A stretch of 38,459 bases of DNA from Chloroflexota bacterium (GTDB lineage Bacteria > Chloroflexota > Dehalococcoidia > CAUJGQ01), in contig CAUJGQ010000075.1 in assembly GCA_963170165.1 (NCBI GenBank), forward strand, positions 1-38,459, read 5' to 3'. The position numbers and the translations under genes were made by a program. The notes beneath the pieces were generated by a model that had not been told where the DNA came from, ran no database searches, and saw only the letters and a program-made list of their open reading frames with translations. Positions within the stretch are counted from its first letter, which is position 1; each line of letters starts with the position of its first letter. Below are positions 15,977 through 24,158 of the stretch, in pieces.

Positions 15977-16446
15977 GGCAGCGTTACCCGGCGAAAGCTG
16001 TCGTAGTGGTCGTCGGTGTAGTAGATCTCGCCGCTGCGGCCGGTGACGATGCGGCGCGCGCCGCGGTCCGGTGAGCCGGGCGTCTGCACGGTATACTCGC
16101 GGTAGTAGCCGCGCCCCTGCAGCGGTAGCCGCCGCTCCCGGTTCTGGAATTCCGCACCGTCCTGGCGGTAGGGGAACGGCCCGCCCCGCTCAATCAGCCG
16201 GAGCGTCTCCCGCGCCTCGGGCGGCAGCCCGTCGTACGCTACGGCGCCCAGCGCCGCCACAGCTGGTGTGGCACTGGCCGTTGCAGGCGGCGGTGTGGCC
16301 GTGCCGGGGGGAGCAGCAGCCGGCTCCGCGCGGGCGGCCAGCCACACTAGTACCGCCAGCGCCAGCACGGTGGCCGCCACCGCCGGCATCACCCAGCCCG
16401 TCCGCCGCTGCGCGCTCACGCCCATCCGCCCCCGTGCCGTCATCAT
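15973..16446 (-). CDS. Secreted or membrane-anchored guanyl-specific ribonuclease (RNase Sa/N1 family)
   Basis: The 157-residue protein begins with a basic N-terminus and a hydrophobic helix (about 19-37), then an Ala/Pro/Thr linker to about 70. The C-terminal domain follows the microbial guanyl-RNase pattern closely: LPPEARETLRLI, GPFPYRQDGAEFQNRE, GYYREYTVQTPG, ARRIVTG and YYTDDHYDSF. The catalytic Glu (E117), Arg (R131/R132) and His (H147) are all present. The two Cys that form a disulfide in RNase Sa are missing. The enzyme should cleave RNA after G outside the cell or on the cell surface, with the downstream barstar protecting the producer. Two adjacent ATG codons (16446, 16443) make the exact start uncertain. 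It is divergent from the CoA-transferase gene. Confidence 0.87.
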   Translation of the reverse strand: MMTARGRMGVSAQRRTGWVMPAVAATVLALAVLVWLAARAEPAAAPPGTATPPPATASATPAVAALGAVAYDGLPPEARETLRLIERGGPFPYRQDGAEFQNRERRLPLQGRGYYREYTVQTPGSPDRGARRIVTGRSGEIYYTDDHYDSFRRVTLP

Positions 16447-16522
16447 ACCGTCCCGCTCGGCGTGGTTCCCTCTGACGCGGGCCGCCGGTAGAATCGGCGC
16501 GACATCCCGGGGGATAGGCGCG

Positions 16523-17809
16523 ATGGCAGAGCATCACACCGAGGACCAAGCGGGAGCGCTGGCGGGGCTGCGCGTGGTGGAGTTGGGCGGGCTGAACGCC
16601 ATGTACTGCGGCAAGCTGCTGGCCGATATGGGCGCGGCGGTGATTGCCGTCGAGCCACCGGGTGGGGGCGAGGCGCGGCGTACCGGTCCCTTCGCGGCGG
16701 ATGTGCCGGATGTCAACCGCTCGCTGTTCTTCTGGGCTTACAATACCAACAAGCGCAGCGTCACGCTCGACATCGCGCACCCCGATGCGGCGCCGCTGCT
16801 CCGCCGCCTGCTGGCCGGCGCCGATGCCGTCATCGATGGCTTCCCCCCCGGCTACCTGGACGGGCTGGGTCTGGGCTACGAGGCGCTGACCGAAGACGGA
16901 ACGCTCGGCCCGGAGGTGATCTATACCGCCGTGACGCCCTTCGGCCTCACCGGCCCTTGGCGCGACCTCAAAGCCGGCGACCTGATTCAGATGGCATTGG
17001 GCGGGCCCATGGCCTCCTGCGGCTATGACGACCAGCCCGGCGCGCCACCCATCCGCCCAGACGGCTACCACGCCCTCAATATGTCCGGCGTCTACGCCTT
17101 CATCGGTACGCTGGTGGCGCTGTATCACCGCGACCACACCAGCGAAGGGCAACTCCTGGACGTCTCCATCCACGAATCCTGCGCGTGCACCACCGAGGGC
17201 GCTTTTCCCAACTGGGAGTACTTCCGCCGAGAGGTCATCCGCCAGACGGGCCGCCATGCCGCCGCTGCCCCCACGCCGCATTGGCAGTTTGCCACCACCG
17301 ACGGCGGCTACCTGAACATGATCGGCGGTGGCATCCCGCGCAATCCCCGCTCCTGGCCGCAGCTGCTGAGCTGGATGGAGAGCAAGGACAAAGCCGGCGA
17401 CCTGCACGACCCGGTGTATACCGCCGTGATGACCGAGAACCCGTACGACCGCGGTGCGCACGCCCGCCACATCGCCGAGATGATCGGCGCCTTCGTCAGC
17501 AGCCTGACCGCCGAGGAGGGGTATCGCGGCGGCCAGGCGCTGCACATGCCCTACGGCCCCGTGCGCTACCCGGAGGAGAACCTCGCAGACCTCCACTGGC
17601 ACGACCGCGGTTTTTTCGTCGAGGCTACGCATCCCGAGCTGGGCCGCGCCGTCACCTACCCGGGCGCGCCTTACCGGATGACCCGCTCCCCCTGGCGCCT
17701 GCGCCGCCGCCCGCCCCTGCTCGGCGAAGATAACATTGCCGTGTATGCGGGCGAGCTCGGCCTTAGCAAGGATGATCTCAAGGCCCTGTTCGAAGCGCGG
17801 GTGGTGTAG
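16523..17809 (+). CDS. CaiB/BaiF-type CoA-transferase family III protein
   Basis: The 428-residue protein shows the family III CoA-transferase blocks: LAGLRVVELGG, GKLLADMGAAVIAVEPPGGGE (30-50), NTNKRSVTLDI (74-83), DAVIDGFPPGYLDGLGLGYE (101-120), and SGVYAFIGTLVALYHRDHTSEGQLLDVSIHE (188-218). Family members move CoA between carboxylic acids through an enzyme-bound anhydride on an Asp; at the expected place before SGVYA I see LNM instead, so that residue may be replaced. ATG 16523 has GGGGGA about eight bases upstream; the frame is open upstream only by chance. It is followed by a terminator-like hairpin and stands alone. The substrate is unknown. Confidence 0.87.
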   Translation: MAEHHTEDQAGALAGLRVVELGGLNAMYCGKLLADMGAAVIAVEPPGGGEARRTGPFAADVPDVNRSLFFWAYNTNKRSVTLDIAHPDAAPLLRRLLAGADAVIDGFPPGYLDGLGLGYEALTEDGTLGPEVIYTAVTPFGLTGPWRDLKAGDLIQMALGGPMASCGYDDQPGAPPIRPDGYHALNMSGVYAFIGTLVALYHRDHTSEGQLLDVSIHESCACTTEGAFPNWEYFRREVIRQTGRHAAAAPTPHWQFATTDGGYLNMIGGGIPRNPRSWPQLLSWMESKDKAGDLHDPVYTAVMTENPYDRGAHARHIAEMIGAFVSSLTAEEGYRGGQALHMPYGPVRYPEENLADLHWHDRGFFVEATHPELGRAVTYPGAPYRMTRSPWRLRRRPPLLGEDNIAVYAGELGLSKDDLKALFEARVV

Positions 17810-17838
17810 GCCGCCGCCGGCGTGATCCCGGTTGCAGA

Positions 17839-17879
17839 GGAGGGGAGATGCCCGCGGGGCAGCGGGCGGGCTCCCCTCC
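17839..17879 (+). terminator. Terminator-like hairpin after the CoA-transferase gene
   Basis: GGAGGGGAG (17839-17847) pairs with CTCCCCTCC (17871-17879), with an inner GCCCGC/GCGGGC stem (17850-17855 with 17862-17867). It lies 30 bases past the stop and has no U tract. Confidence 0.45.
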
Positions 17880-17890
17880 CGGATGCCGGC

Positions 17891-17922
17891 TTGCCGCTCC
17901 CACCGCGGAAAGGTCATATAAT
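17891..17922 (+). promoter_or_regulatory. Putative promoter for the epoxide hydrolase-MFS-hydrolase unit
   Basis: A perfect TATAAT (17917-17922) lies 42 bases before the epoxide hydrolase ATG. The best -35-like hexamer, TTGCCG (17891-17896), is at a long 20-base spacing, so the -35 assignment is weak. Confidence 0.45.
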
Positions 17923-17964
17923 GCGCCGGGGCATGACCGCCCGCCAGGTGGGGGAGGAGCGTAG

Positions 17965-19116
17965 ATGACTGCCGTGCGTCCCTTTCGGATAGAGGTGCCC
18001 GATGCCGTGCTGGCGGACCTCGCGGAGCGGCTGGCGCGGAGCCGGTTTCCGGGAGAGGTGGCCGGCAGCGGCTGGGAGTACGGCACGAACCTTGGCTACC
18101 TGAAGGAGCTGATGGCGTACTGGCGCGATAGCTACGACTGGCGGGCGGAGGAGGTGAAGCTCAACGCGTTGCCCCAGTTCATGGCGACGGTGCAGGGGCA
18201 GGATATCCACTTCGTGCACGTGCGGGGCAAGGGGCCGAATCCGGTGCCGCTGATCTTCAGCCACGGCTGGCCCGGCTCCTTCTACGAGGCGCACAAGATC
18301 ATCGGCCCGCTCACCGATCCGGCGGCCCACGGCGGCGACCCAGCGGACGCCTTCGACCTGGTGGTGCCCAGCCTGCCCGGTTACGGCTTCAGCCCCGATG
18401 CGGGCGCGCCGGGGATGAGCTGCGCCCGCATGGCAGACTTATTCGCCGCGCTGATGACGGAGGTGCTCGGCTATCCGCGCTTTGGTGCGCAAGGCGGCGA
18501 CTGGGGCTCCGTCATCACGGCGCGGCTGGGCTACGCCTACCCCGAGCAGGTGATCGCCATTCATCTCAACCTGCTGGGGGCGCGGCCGGCGGTGGACCCA
18601 GAGCAGCCGCTGACCGAGGCGGAGAAGGCGATGCAGGCAGCGGGCGAGCGCTACCGCCAGACCGAGACCGGCTACTTCGAGCAGCAGAGCACCAAGCCGC
18701 AGACGCTCGCCTACGCGCTGACCGACTCCCCCGCGGGGCTGGCCGGCTGGTTCGTGGAGAAGTTCCGCACCTGGAGCGATTGCGACGGTGATATCGAGCG
18801 GCGCTTCACCAAGGATGAGCTGCTCACCAACATCATGATCTACTGGGTGACGGGCTCCATCGGCTCGGCGGTGCGGCTGTACTACGAGAACCGGCGCAAC
18901 CCGTGGGGGCTGCGTCCGGGTGAGAAGATCGCTGTCCCCACCGGCTACGCGCGCTTCGCCGTCGAGATCAGCCGGCCGCCGCGGGAGTGGGTGGCGCGCG
19001 CCTGCAACCTGGTGCAGTACACCGATATGCCGCGTGGCGGCCACTTCGCTGCGCTGGAGGAGCCCGGCCTGCTGGTGGAGGATCTGCGCTCTCTGTTCCG
19101 CCCGTTGCGCGGCTAG
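17965..19116 (+). CDS. Epoxide hydrolase (EHN-type alpha/beta hydrolase)
   Basis: The 383-residue protein has the N-terminal EHN domain of microsomal-type epoxide hydrolases (RPFRIEVPDAVLADLAERLA, then the WEYGTNLGYLKELMAYW region) and an alpha/beta hydrolase core. Visible sites are the oxyanion-hole HGWPG (100-104), nucleophile D179 in QGGDWGS, the tyrosine pair in LYYEN (306-307), the likely charge-relay Glu E334 and H360 in GGHFAALEEP. It would open epoxides to diols through a covalent ester. GGGGAGGAG sits just before ATG 17965. It leads a three-gene unit with an MFS exporter (12-base gap) and a second hydrolase, which suggests detoxification or catabolism of an epoxide-bearing compound. 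Confidence 0.92.
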   Translation: MTAVRPFRIEVPDAVLADLAERLARSRFPGEVAGSGWEYGTNLGYLKELMAYWRDSYDWRAEEVKLNALPQFMATVQGQDIHFVHVRGKGPNPVPLIFSHGWPGSFYEAHKIIGPLTDPAAHGGDPADAFDLVVPSLPGYGFSPDAGAPGMSCARMADLFAALMTEVLGYPRFGAQGGDWGSVITARLGYAYPEQVIAIHLNLLGARPAVDPEQPLTEAEKAMQAAGERYRQTETGYFEQQSTKPQTLAYALTDSPAGLAGWFVEKFRTWSDCDGDIERRFTKDELLTNIMIYWVTGSIGSAVRLYYENRRNPWGLRPGEKIAVPTGYARFAVEISRPPREWVARACNLVQYTDMPRGGHFAALEEPGLLVEDLRSLFRPLRG

Positions 19117-19128
19117 GCGGCGCCGCGC

Positions 19129-20424
19129 ATGAGCATCACACCCCCCGCCATCGATGACTCGGACTTCCCGCGCTGGCGGCGCTCCGTGGCGGTGATCGCC
19201 CTGGGCGCCGGGCTTGCGTCCGGATCGATGAATTTCTGGGTGCCGTTCCTGCCCGTGTACATGAAGGAACTGGGTGCGCCCAATGACGCCGCCGCGCTGG
19301 CCTGGGTGGGCATCGCCTACTCCGGCACCGGCATCGCCCGGCTGATAAGCGGGCCACTCTGGGGGGTGCTGGCCGACCGCTTCGGCCGCAAGCGGATGTT
19401 CGTGCGGGCGCTGGCAGCCGCCACCCTCACCACGCTGATCGCCGCTGTGGCGCAGGCGCCGTGGCACTTCGTCGTCGCCTGGACCTCGCAGGGGCTGCTG
19501 TCAGGTTTCATCCCCGCCGCCGTGGCGCTCACCAGCGTCAGCGTGCCGCGCGCGCGGCTAACCGGGGCGCTGGGCAGCGTGCAAGGGGCGCAGTACACCG
19601 GCAACACCATCGGCCCGGTGCTGGGAGCGGTGTTCGCCGCGGCGCTGGGGCTGCGCGGGGCGGTCATCGCCGGGGCACTGGTGCCGGCCGTGGCGGCGGT
19701 GCTCGTCGCTTTGCTGGTCCCGCGTGACCGCACGGGCCACCTGACACCGCCCCTACCCGCCGATGGCCGCCCGGCCAGGCGCGAGGGGCGGCTTGCCACC
19801 TTCACCGGCGGCCTCTCTGGCCAGCTGGCGCTGGCGCTGCTGATCTTCTTTACCATTCACATGTCGGGCGGCCTGGTGCGCACCTCTGCCCCGGTGGCGA
19901 TTGAGCAATTGCTAGGCCGCCCGGATGTCACGTCGGTGACGGGCTGGACCTTCGCCGCCGGCGGGCTGGCATCGGCTATCGGCGCGGTTGGGCTGTCGCG
20001 GCTGCTACGCGCGCCGGGGCGGCTGCGGCTGACGCTGGTGGGTGTCATCGGCCTGGCGGCGGCAGCGCACACCGGGCTCGGACTGGCGGGCAGCGCCGCG
20101 GTGTTCATCGCTGCCTACTTCGTCACCGGGCTGTGTCAGGGGGCGATGCTGCCTGCCACCAACACGATCATCGCCTCCGCTGTGCCGTTCGAGCGGCGGG
20201 GGGCCGCCTTCGGACTGGCTAGCAGTGTGCAGGCGCTGGCGTTTGTCGCCGGCCCGCTGGGCGCCGCCTATTTTGCTACCGTGTCGCTGACAATGGGCTA
20301 TGCGCTGCTGGCCGGATACCTGGTGGCCGTCGCCGGGCTGACACTGGTCACGCTGCGCGAGCCGCCCGCGGAGGAGCGCGCCGCCCTCCGCGCGCCGGGC
20401 ACCGCCAAGGCCGCCTCGCGCTGA
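19129..20424 (+). CDS. Major facilitator superfamily transporter, MdtG-like multidrug type
   Basis: The 431-residue protein has twelve predicted membrane helices and the MFS motif A loop GVLADRFGRKRMF (about 82-94). The N-terminal half resembles drug exporters of the MdtG type (NFWVPFLPVYMKELGAP, then LAWVGIAYSGTGIARLISGPLWG). It would export a small molecule with protons at the cytoplasmic membrane. It begins 12 bases after the epoxide hydrolase stop and is followed 22 bases later by the alpha/beta hydrolase gene, so all three are likely one operon. The substrate is unknown. Confidence 0.88.
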   Translation: MSITPPAIDDSDFPRWRRSVAVIALGAGLASGSMNFWVPFLPVYMKELGAPNDAAALAWVGIAYSGTGIARLISGPLWGVLADRFGRKRMFVRALAAATLTTLIAAVAQAPWHFVVAWTSQGLLSGFIPAAVALTSVSVPRARLTGALGSVQGAQYTGNTIGPVLGAVFAAALGLRGAVIAGALVPAVAAVLVALLVPRDRTGHLTPPLPADGRPARREGRLATFTGGLSGQLALALLIFFTIHMSGGLVRTSAPVAIEQLLGRPDVTSVTGWTFAAGGLASAIGAVGLSRLLRAPGRLRLTLVGVIGLAAAAHTGLGLAGSAAVFIAAYFVTGLCQGAMLPATNTIIASAVPFERRGAAFGLASSVQALAFVAGPLGAAYFATVSLTMGYALLAGYLVAVAGLTLVTLREPPAEERAALRAPGTAKAASR

Positions 20425-20446
20425 CATCCCGGAGAGGAGACCGCCT

Positions 20447-21259
20447 GTGACCGCCGGATTCGTGCTGCTGGACCGCCCGGAGATCCTCTCGGTGATGTTC
20501 TACCCGCGCCGGGATATGACGCCAGGACCGCCGGAGTCGGTCGATCTGCGCATCTCGGTGGACGGTGCGGAGCTGCACGCCCGCTTCTACCCGAACGATC
20601 CGGCAGGGCCGGTGGTGCTGTTTTTCCACGGCAATGGCGAGGTGGTGGCCGATTACGATGACGTCGCGCCGGTGTATCACCATTTCGGCATGAGCCTGCT
20701 GGCGGCGGACTATCGCGGCTACGGCCAGAGCAGTGGCCGGCCGGCCTTCACGACGATGCTGGCAGATGCCCACGCCGTCAAGACGGCAGCCTTTGCCCAT
20801 CTGGATGCTGCCGGGTTTGGCGGCCCGCGCTTCCTGATGGGCCGCTCGCTCGGCGCGCTCTCGGCGGTGGAGCTGGCAGCAACGGACGCCGAGGGCTTCG
20901 CCGGGCTGGTGCTGGAGTCGGGGGCGGCCGGCATCCGTGGCTGGTCGCGCTTCGCCCGGCCGGGCGAGGACCCCGCCCCCTGGGAGGAGCTGCGCGCCGC
21001 CCAACTGGCGCGAATGGCGGCGGTGACGTTGCCCCTACTTACCATCCACGGCGCCGAAGACGAACTGATCCCCGTGCAGAGCGCGCTGGATGTACAGGCG
21101 GCGCTCGGCTCCGCCAGCAAGCGCCTGCTCGTGATCCCTCACGCCGGCCATAACGACCTGATGGCCGTGGGGCTACGCCAGTACTTTGAGGCACTGGCGG
21201 CGTTCGTGCAGGACGTCGGAGGATCGGCGAGCACCTCGCGGGAGACCGGACAGGGGTAG
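20447..21259 (+). CDS. Alpha/beta hydrolase
   Basis: The 270-residue protein has an alpha/beta hydrolase core: VLFFHGNGE (oxyanion loop), LAADYRGYGQSSGRP, nucleophile elbow MGRSLGA, acid residue in HGAEDELIP and catalytic His in PHAGHND. It resembles BEM46/YfhR-like esterases that lack a lid domain. It starts with GTG 20447, with GGAGAGGAG a few bases upstream. No signal peptide is evident. As the last gene of the epoxide hydrolase-exporter unit it may act on the same compound class, but substrate and reaction are not evident. Confidence 0.87.
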   Translation: MTAGFVLLDRPEILSVMFYPRRDMTPGPPESVDLRISVDGAELHARFYPNDPAGPVVLFFHGNGEVVADYDDVAPVYHHFGMSLLAADYRGYGQSSGRPAFTTMLADAHAVKTAAFAHLDAAGFGGPRFLMGRSLGALSAVELAATDAEGFAGLVLESGAAGIRGWSRFARPGEDPAPWEELRAAQLARMAAVTLPLLTIHGAEDELIPVQSALDVQAALGSASKRLLVIPHAGHNDLMAVGLRQYFEALAAFVQDVGGSASTSRETGQG

Positions 21260-21301
21260 CCCTCGGCGTGGTAAGCAGGCCGCCAGGGCGGCAGGCTGGC
21301 T

Positions 21302-21374
21302 CTCACCCCTGCCGCCGGAGGCACAGGCGGAACACTGCCCCCCCGCCGCGCGAGAGAGGGGGTCGGGGAGTGAG
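21302..21374. repeat. Intergenic inverted-repeat element, copy 1
   Basis: CTCACCCC at 21302-21309 faces GGGGAGTGAG at 21365-21374, enclosing a GC-rich interior that ends in GAGAGAGGGGG. The same ends (CTCACCCCC, GAGAGGGGGAGTGA) bracket the element at 37735-37805. Confidence 0.45.
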
Positions 21375-21438
21375 GGCCGCACCCCTATGTGGCCATTCCT
21401 CCTGATCGCGCACCGGCCCAGTAAGTGAGCCCGTGGTA

Positions 21439-21474
21439 GGGCTACGTTCCGGACATGCTGTCCGGCGTAGGCCC
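21439..21474. other. Stable hairpin in gene-free DNA
   Basis: GGGC-TACG-tt-CCGGAC (21439-21454) pairs with GTCCGG-CGTA-g-GCCC (21460-21474) around a 5-base loop. There is no U tract, so it may be an RNA or repeat structure and not necessarily a terminator. Confidence 0.4.
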
Positions 21475-21598
21475 GGTTGCGCTGTCCTCCAGTGGCTGAC
21501 AGCCAGCACCCGCCTCATACGGTTAGCATGCAAACAAGCGCCGGTGCGCGCGTAAGCCGGCACGCGTGCGGTGCGCCGTCTGGGAAGGGGTGCCTGCG

Positions 21599-22567
21599 AT
21601 GGTCACGGTCAGCGCGCCGCATGCAGCCTGGGACGTCCATACCGCTGCTGGGGACTTTCCGGCGGATGGCCTGGCCGCCGAACAACTGCGCTTTCTGCTG
21701 CGCTACGCGACCCTGGCGCCGTCCGTTCACAATACCCAGCCCTGGCGCTTTCGGTTGGCCGGCGAGGCGGTCACCCTGCTGGCGGACCGCTCCCGCCAGC
21801 TCCCCGCCGCCGACCCCGAGGCGCGGGAACTGCTGATCAGCTGTGGCGCGGCGCTGTATCACCTGCGGTTGGCGCTGCGCCGCCATGGCCTGCGCGACGA
21901 CGTGTGCTACTGGCCCGAGCCGGCCGAGCCCGAAGCTGTTGCCCGCGTGCAGCTGGGCGAGCCGGTCACACCGGCGGCGGAGGATGAGCTGCTGTTCGCC
22001 GCCATCGCCGCCCGCCGCACCGCCCGAACGCCGTTGGAGGAGCGGCGGCCGGCGCCGGCAGTGGTGGCGGCACTGCGAGCGGCGGCGCGCGCCGAAGGCG
22101 CCTGGCTCCACACTGTCTCCTCCGAGCGGGCGCGGCGCGACATCGCGGCGCTGATTGCCGAGGGTGAGCAGTACGAGCGGGCCGATATCACCCTCCAGCG
22201 AGAGCGGTCGCGCTGGGCTGCGGGCTCCATCCTGACCTTTGCCACCGCGCACGGCATCGCTACCGAGCCATGGGAGATTGCCGCTGGGACGCCGCTACTG
22301 GCGGTGCTAGAGACCGAGGGCAACCACCGGGAGGACTGGCTGTCTGCCGGGCAGGCGCTGGCCCGGGTGCTGCTGCGGGCGGCCGCCGAGGGCGTGCAGG
22401 CCTCCTTCCTCAACCAGCCGTTGCACCATTCCGGACTGCGCGGGCGGCTGCGCGATATCATCGGCGGCAGTGATCACCCGCAGCTGATCCTGCGGCTGGG
22501 CTACCGCGCACACGCCGAGCCCGCCACCCGGCGGCCGCTGGCTGAGGTGCTGGAGGTTGCAGACTAA
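21599..22567 (+). CDS. Nitroreductase/Acg-family FMN-binding oxidoreductase
   Basis: The 322-residue protein matches the Acg-like branch of the nitroreductase fold. Key blocks are LRYATLAPSVHNTQPWRF (near residue 35), RRTARTPLEERRPAP (about 140-155), the GVQASFLNQPL region and QLILRLGYRAHAEPATRRPLAEVL at the C-terminus. Members bind FMN, but many Acg-type proteins do not reduce nitro compounds and may sequester flavin. ATG 21599 is chosen because AAGGGG lies eight bases upstream; the frame is open 11 codons further. It stands alone before convergent genes. No export signal is seen. Confidence 0.85.
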   Translation: MVTVSAPHAAWDVHTAAGDFPADGLAAEQLRFLLRYATLAPSVHNTQPWRFRLAGEAVTLLADRSRQLPAADPEARELLISCGAALYHLRLALRRHGLRDDVCYWPEPAEPEAVARVQLGEPVTPAAEDELLFAAIAARRTARTPLEERRPAPAVVAALRAAARAEGAWLHTVSSERARRDIAALIAEGEQYERADITLQRERSRWAAGSILTFATAHGIATEPWEIAAGTPLLAVLETEGNHREDWLSAGQALARVLLRAAAEGVQASFLNQPLHHSGLRGRLRDIIGGSDHPQLILRLGYRAHAEPATRRPLAEVLEVAD

Positions 22568-22590
22568 CCGCACCGTCCTGCGCGGGGTTG

Positions 22591-23151
22591 TCATGGTGCG
22601 GCGCGCTCGGCACGGCCGGCACGGTCGGTGTGATACTCGTACGTCTTACCCGCCCAGCGCAGCGTGACGCGGAAGCCGGGTGTGACGGTCTGGGCGCAGG
22701 AGCGGCCGGCGGTGCCCAGACCCAGGCAGGCGTCTGGCCAGTCTTCGGCGATGACGTCGATGGTCTGAATCTGGCTGACATTGGCGCCCTCGGCGCGGGC
22801 CAGCGCGCGGCGGGCATACAGCACCGCCTGAGGCTGCCAGGCCATCCAGGTGGAGGCGCCATCGATCGTGTAGCGCAGGGCGGCTTTGGGCTGATCGCGC
22901 AGGCGGTAGGCGGGCACCCGGCGCGCCAGGCCCTCCAGCCGCGCTTCGCCGTGCTCTTCCAACCGGTCTTTCGGCAGCCGGTCGGTCCCCACGATCTCGG
23001 AGGCAATGTAGGCAACGTCATCAATCGTGGCGGTAGCGCCGGTCGCCGGCTTGAGCGCCGCGGTGCCCGCACGCTGCACGGCCGGCCCTTCGCCGCCGGA
23101 GCATCCGGCGAGCACCACGGCCGCCAGCAGCATGCCGAACCAGGACCGCAT
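22591..23151 (-). CDS. Lipoprotein with a conserved Cys/Trp C-terminal motif, function unknown
   Basis: The 186-residue product has a lipoprotein signal (MRSWFGMLLAAVVLAGC, C17). The C-terminal third reads DVIAEDWPDACLGLG, then CAQTVTPGFRVTL, then YEYHTDRAG. This spaced W-P-D-x-C-L-G, C-x-x-x-V-x-P-G and Y-x-Y-H-T-D pattern looks like a defined small domain, seen to my recollection in other bacterial secreted proteins, but I cannot name a function. The two Cys could form a disulfide. It should be anchored to the outer face of the membrane. It lies 47 bases after the UbiA gene on the same strand and may be co-transcribed. Confidence 0.7.
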   Translation of the reverse strand: MRSWFGMLLAAVVLAGCSGGEGPAVQRAGTAALKPATGATATIDDVAYIASEIVGTDRLPKDRLEEHGEARLEGLARRVPAYRLRDQPKAALRYTIDGASTWMAWQPQAVLYARRALARAEGANVSQIQTIDVIAEDWPDACLGLGTAGRSCAQTVTPGFRVTLRWAGKTYEYHTDRAGRAERAAP

Positions 23152-23198
23152 GGTACCCCCCTGTCATCAGCGTAGCGGAAACCAGCGCGGCCGATCCG

Positions 23199-24080
23199 CT
23201 ACGCCGGCAGCGCGGCCAGCCAGATGACCGCGACCAGCCCGGTGGCAGGGGCGAGCAGCGTCCAGCCCGTGTGCAGGGCGGCCGGACCGGGACGGCGCAG
23301 GTAGAGCGCCACGGCGATTGCCAGCAGCAACGTCGCCGCCGTCAGCCCGGGCAGCAGCAGCCGTCGGTCGTGTCCCAGCGCCAGCCCCAATCCGAGCGCC
23401 AGCAGAATGGCGGCGAGGAAGCCGCCCCAACAGGCGGCAATCGCCCCGCGCCGCCCCAGCCACTGGGCGGTGCCGCGGACGCCTCCGGCTGCGTCGCTCT
23501 CCAGATCGGGTAGGGCGTTGGCCAGTTGTAGGGCGCCGCCCAGCAGCACACCGACCGGCCATACCCACAGTAACGCCGGGTTGAAGCGCCCGGTGGCGGT
23601 CCACACCCACAGCGGCACCAGCGGCAGGGCTACGGCGTAGGTCATGCTGCTTAGTGACGTACGCTTTAGCCACAGGTCATACGCCAGCCCCACGCCCATA
23701 CCGGCAGTAGAGAATGCCAGCGCCGCCGGGCCAAAGGTCGCTCCCAGGGCGGTCGCCAGCGTCATCGCCAGCACGGCCAGTGCTCGCGCTACTGGCAGCG
23801 AAACGGCCCCGCGGGGAACCGGCTTCCAGGGCTTAGCGGCGGCGTCCAGCTCGCGGTCTATGATGTCGTTGACGATGCCGATGGCGCTCTGGGCGGCCAG
23901 CATCGTCCCGGCGAGGCGCAGCGCCACGCCCATACCGGGCCAGCCGCGCACCGCCACGGCGGCCAGCGCCACCGCGGCGGCGGCATTGAGGACCGTCGGG
24001 AACGGGTGAAGCAGGCGGACCGCGGCGATAACCGGCAGCAGGGCAAGGGATGCGCCTGCTCTGTGCTGCTCATGCGTCAT
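23199..24080 (-). CDS. UbiA-family prenyltransferase
   Basis: The 293-residue membrane protein carries both Asp-rich Mg2+-prenyl diphosphate sites of the UbiA superfamily: NDIIDRELDA (N71, D72, D75, D79) and NALPDLESDAAGGVRG (N188, D192, D196). About eight or nine hydrophobic segments are visible. Members attach prenyl chains to aromatic or other acceptors in quinone, heme, chlorophyll or lipid synthesis; the acceptor is not evident here. A lipoprotein gene follows. It is divergent from prs across a 151-base region. The link to PRPP metabolism is only positional. Confidence 0.87.
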   Translation of the reverse strand: MTHEQHRAGASLALLPVIAAVRLLHPFPTVLNAAAAVALAAVAVRGWPGMGVALRLAGTMLAAQSAIGIVNDIIDRELDAAAKPWKPVPRGAVSLPVARALAVLAMTLATALGATFGPAALAFSTAGMGVGLAYDLWLKRTSLSSMTYAVALPLVPLWVWTATGRFNPALLWVWPVGVLLGGALQLANALPDLESDAAGGVRGTAQWLGRRGAIAACWGGFLAAILLALGLGLALGHDRRLLLPGLTAATLLLAIAVALYLRRPGPAALHTGWTLLAPATGLVAVIWLAALPA

Positions 24081-24115
24081 CGTTTGATGTTCCCTTTTCC
24101 CTGTTCCCTCTCCCC

Positions 24116-24124
24116 TGGTATACT
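24116..24124 (+). promoter_or_regulatory. Extended -10 promoter element for prs
   Basis: TGGTATACT matches an extended -10 (TGn plus TATACT). No good -35 lies at 17 bases, which is acceptable for extended -10 promoters. Transcription would start near 24131, giving a leader of about 100 bases before prs. Confidence 0.5.
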
Positions 24125-24158
24125 GCCGCTGGTTGGTGGTGGGAAACGGGTAGAGGGT

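Larger units (their letters stand above)
21260..21598. other. Intergenic region with inverted repeat and hairpin
   Basis: No gene is visible in these 339 bases. They contain a CTCACCCC...GGGGAGTGAG inverted-repeat element (21302-21374) related to one at 37735-37805, and a separate strong hairpin at 21439-21474. Confidence 0.5.

Noticed and set aside
16190-17917. Minus-strand frame of 575 codons opposite the CoA-transferase gene
   Set aside because: It is a shadow frame of a strongly supported gene in GC-rich DNA, has no recognisable domain and overlaps the RNase gene on its own strand.
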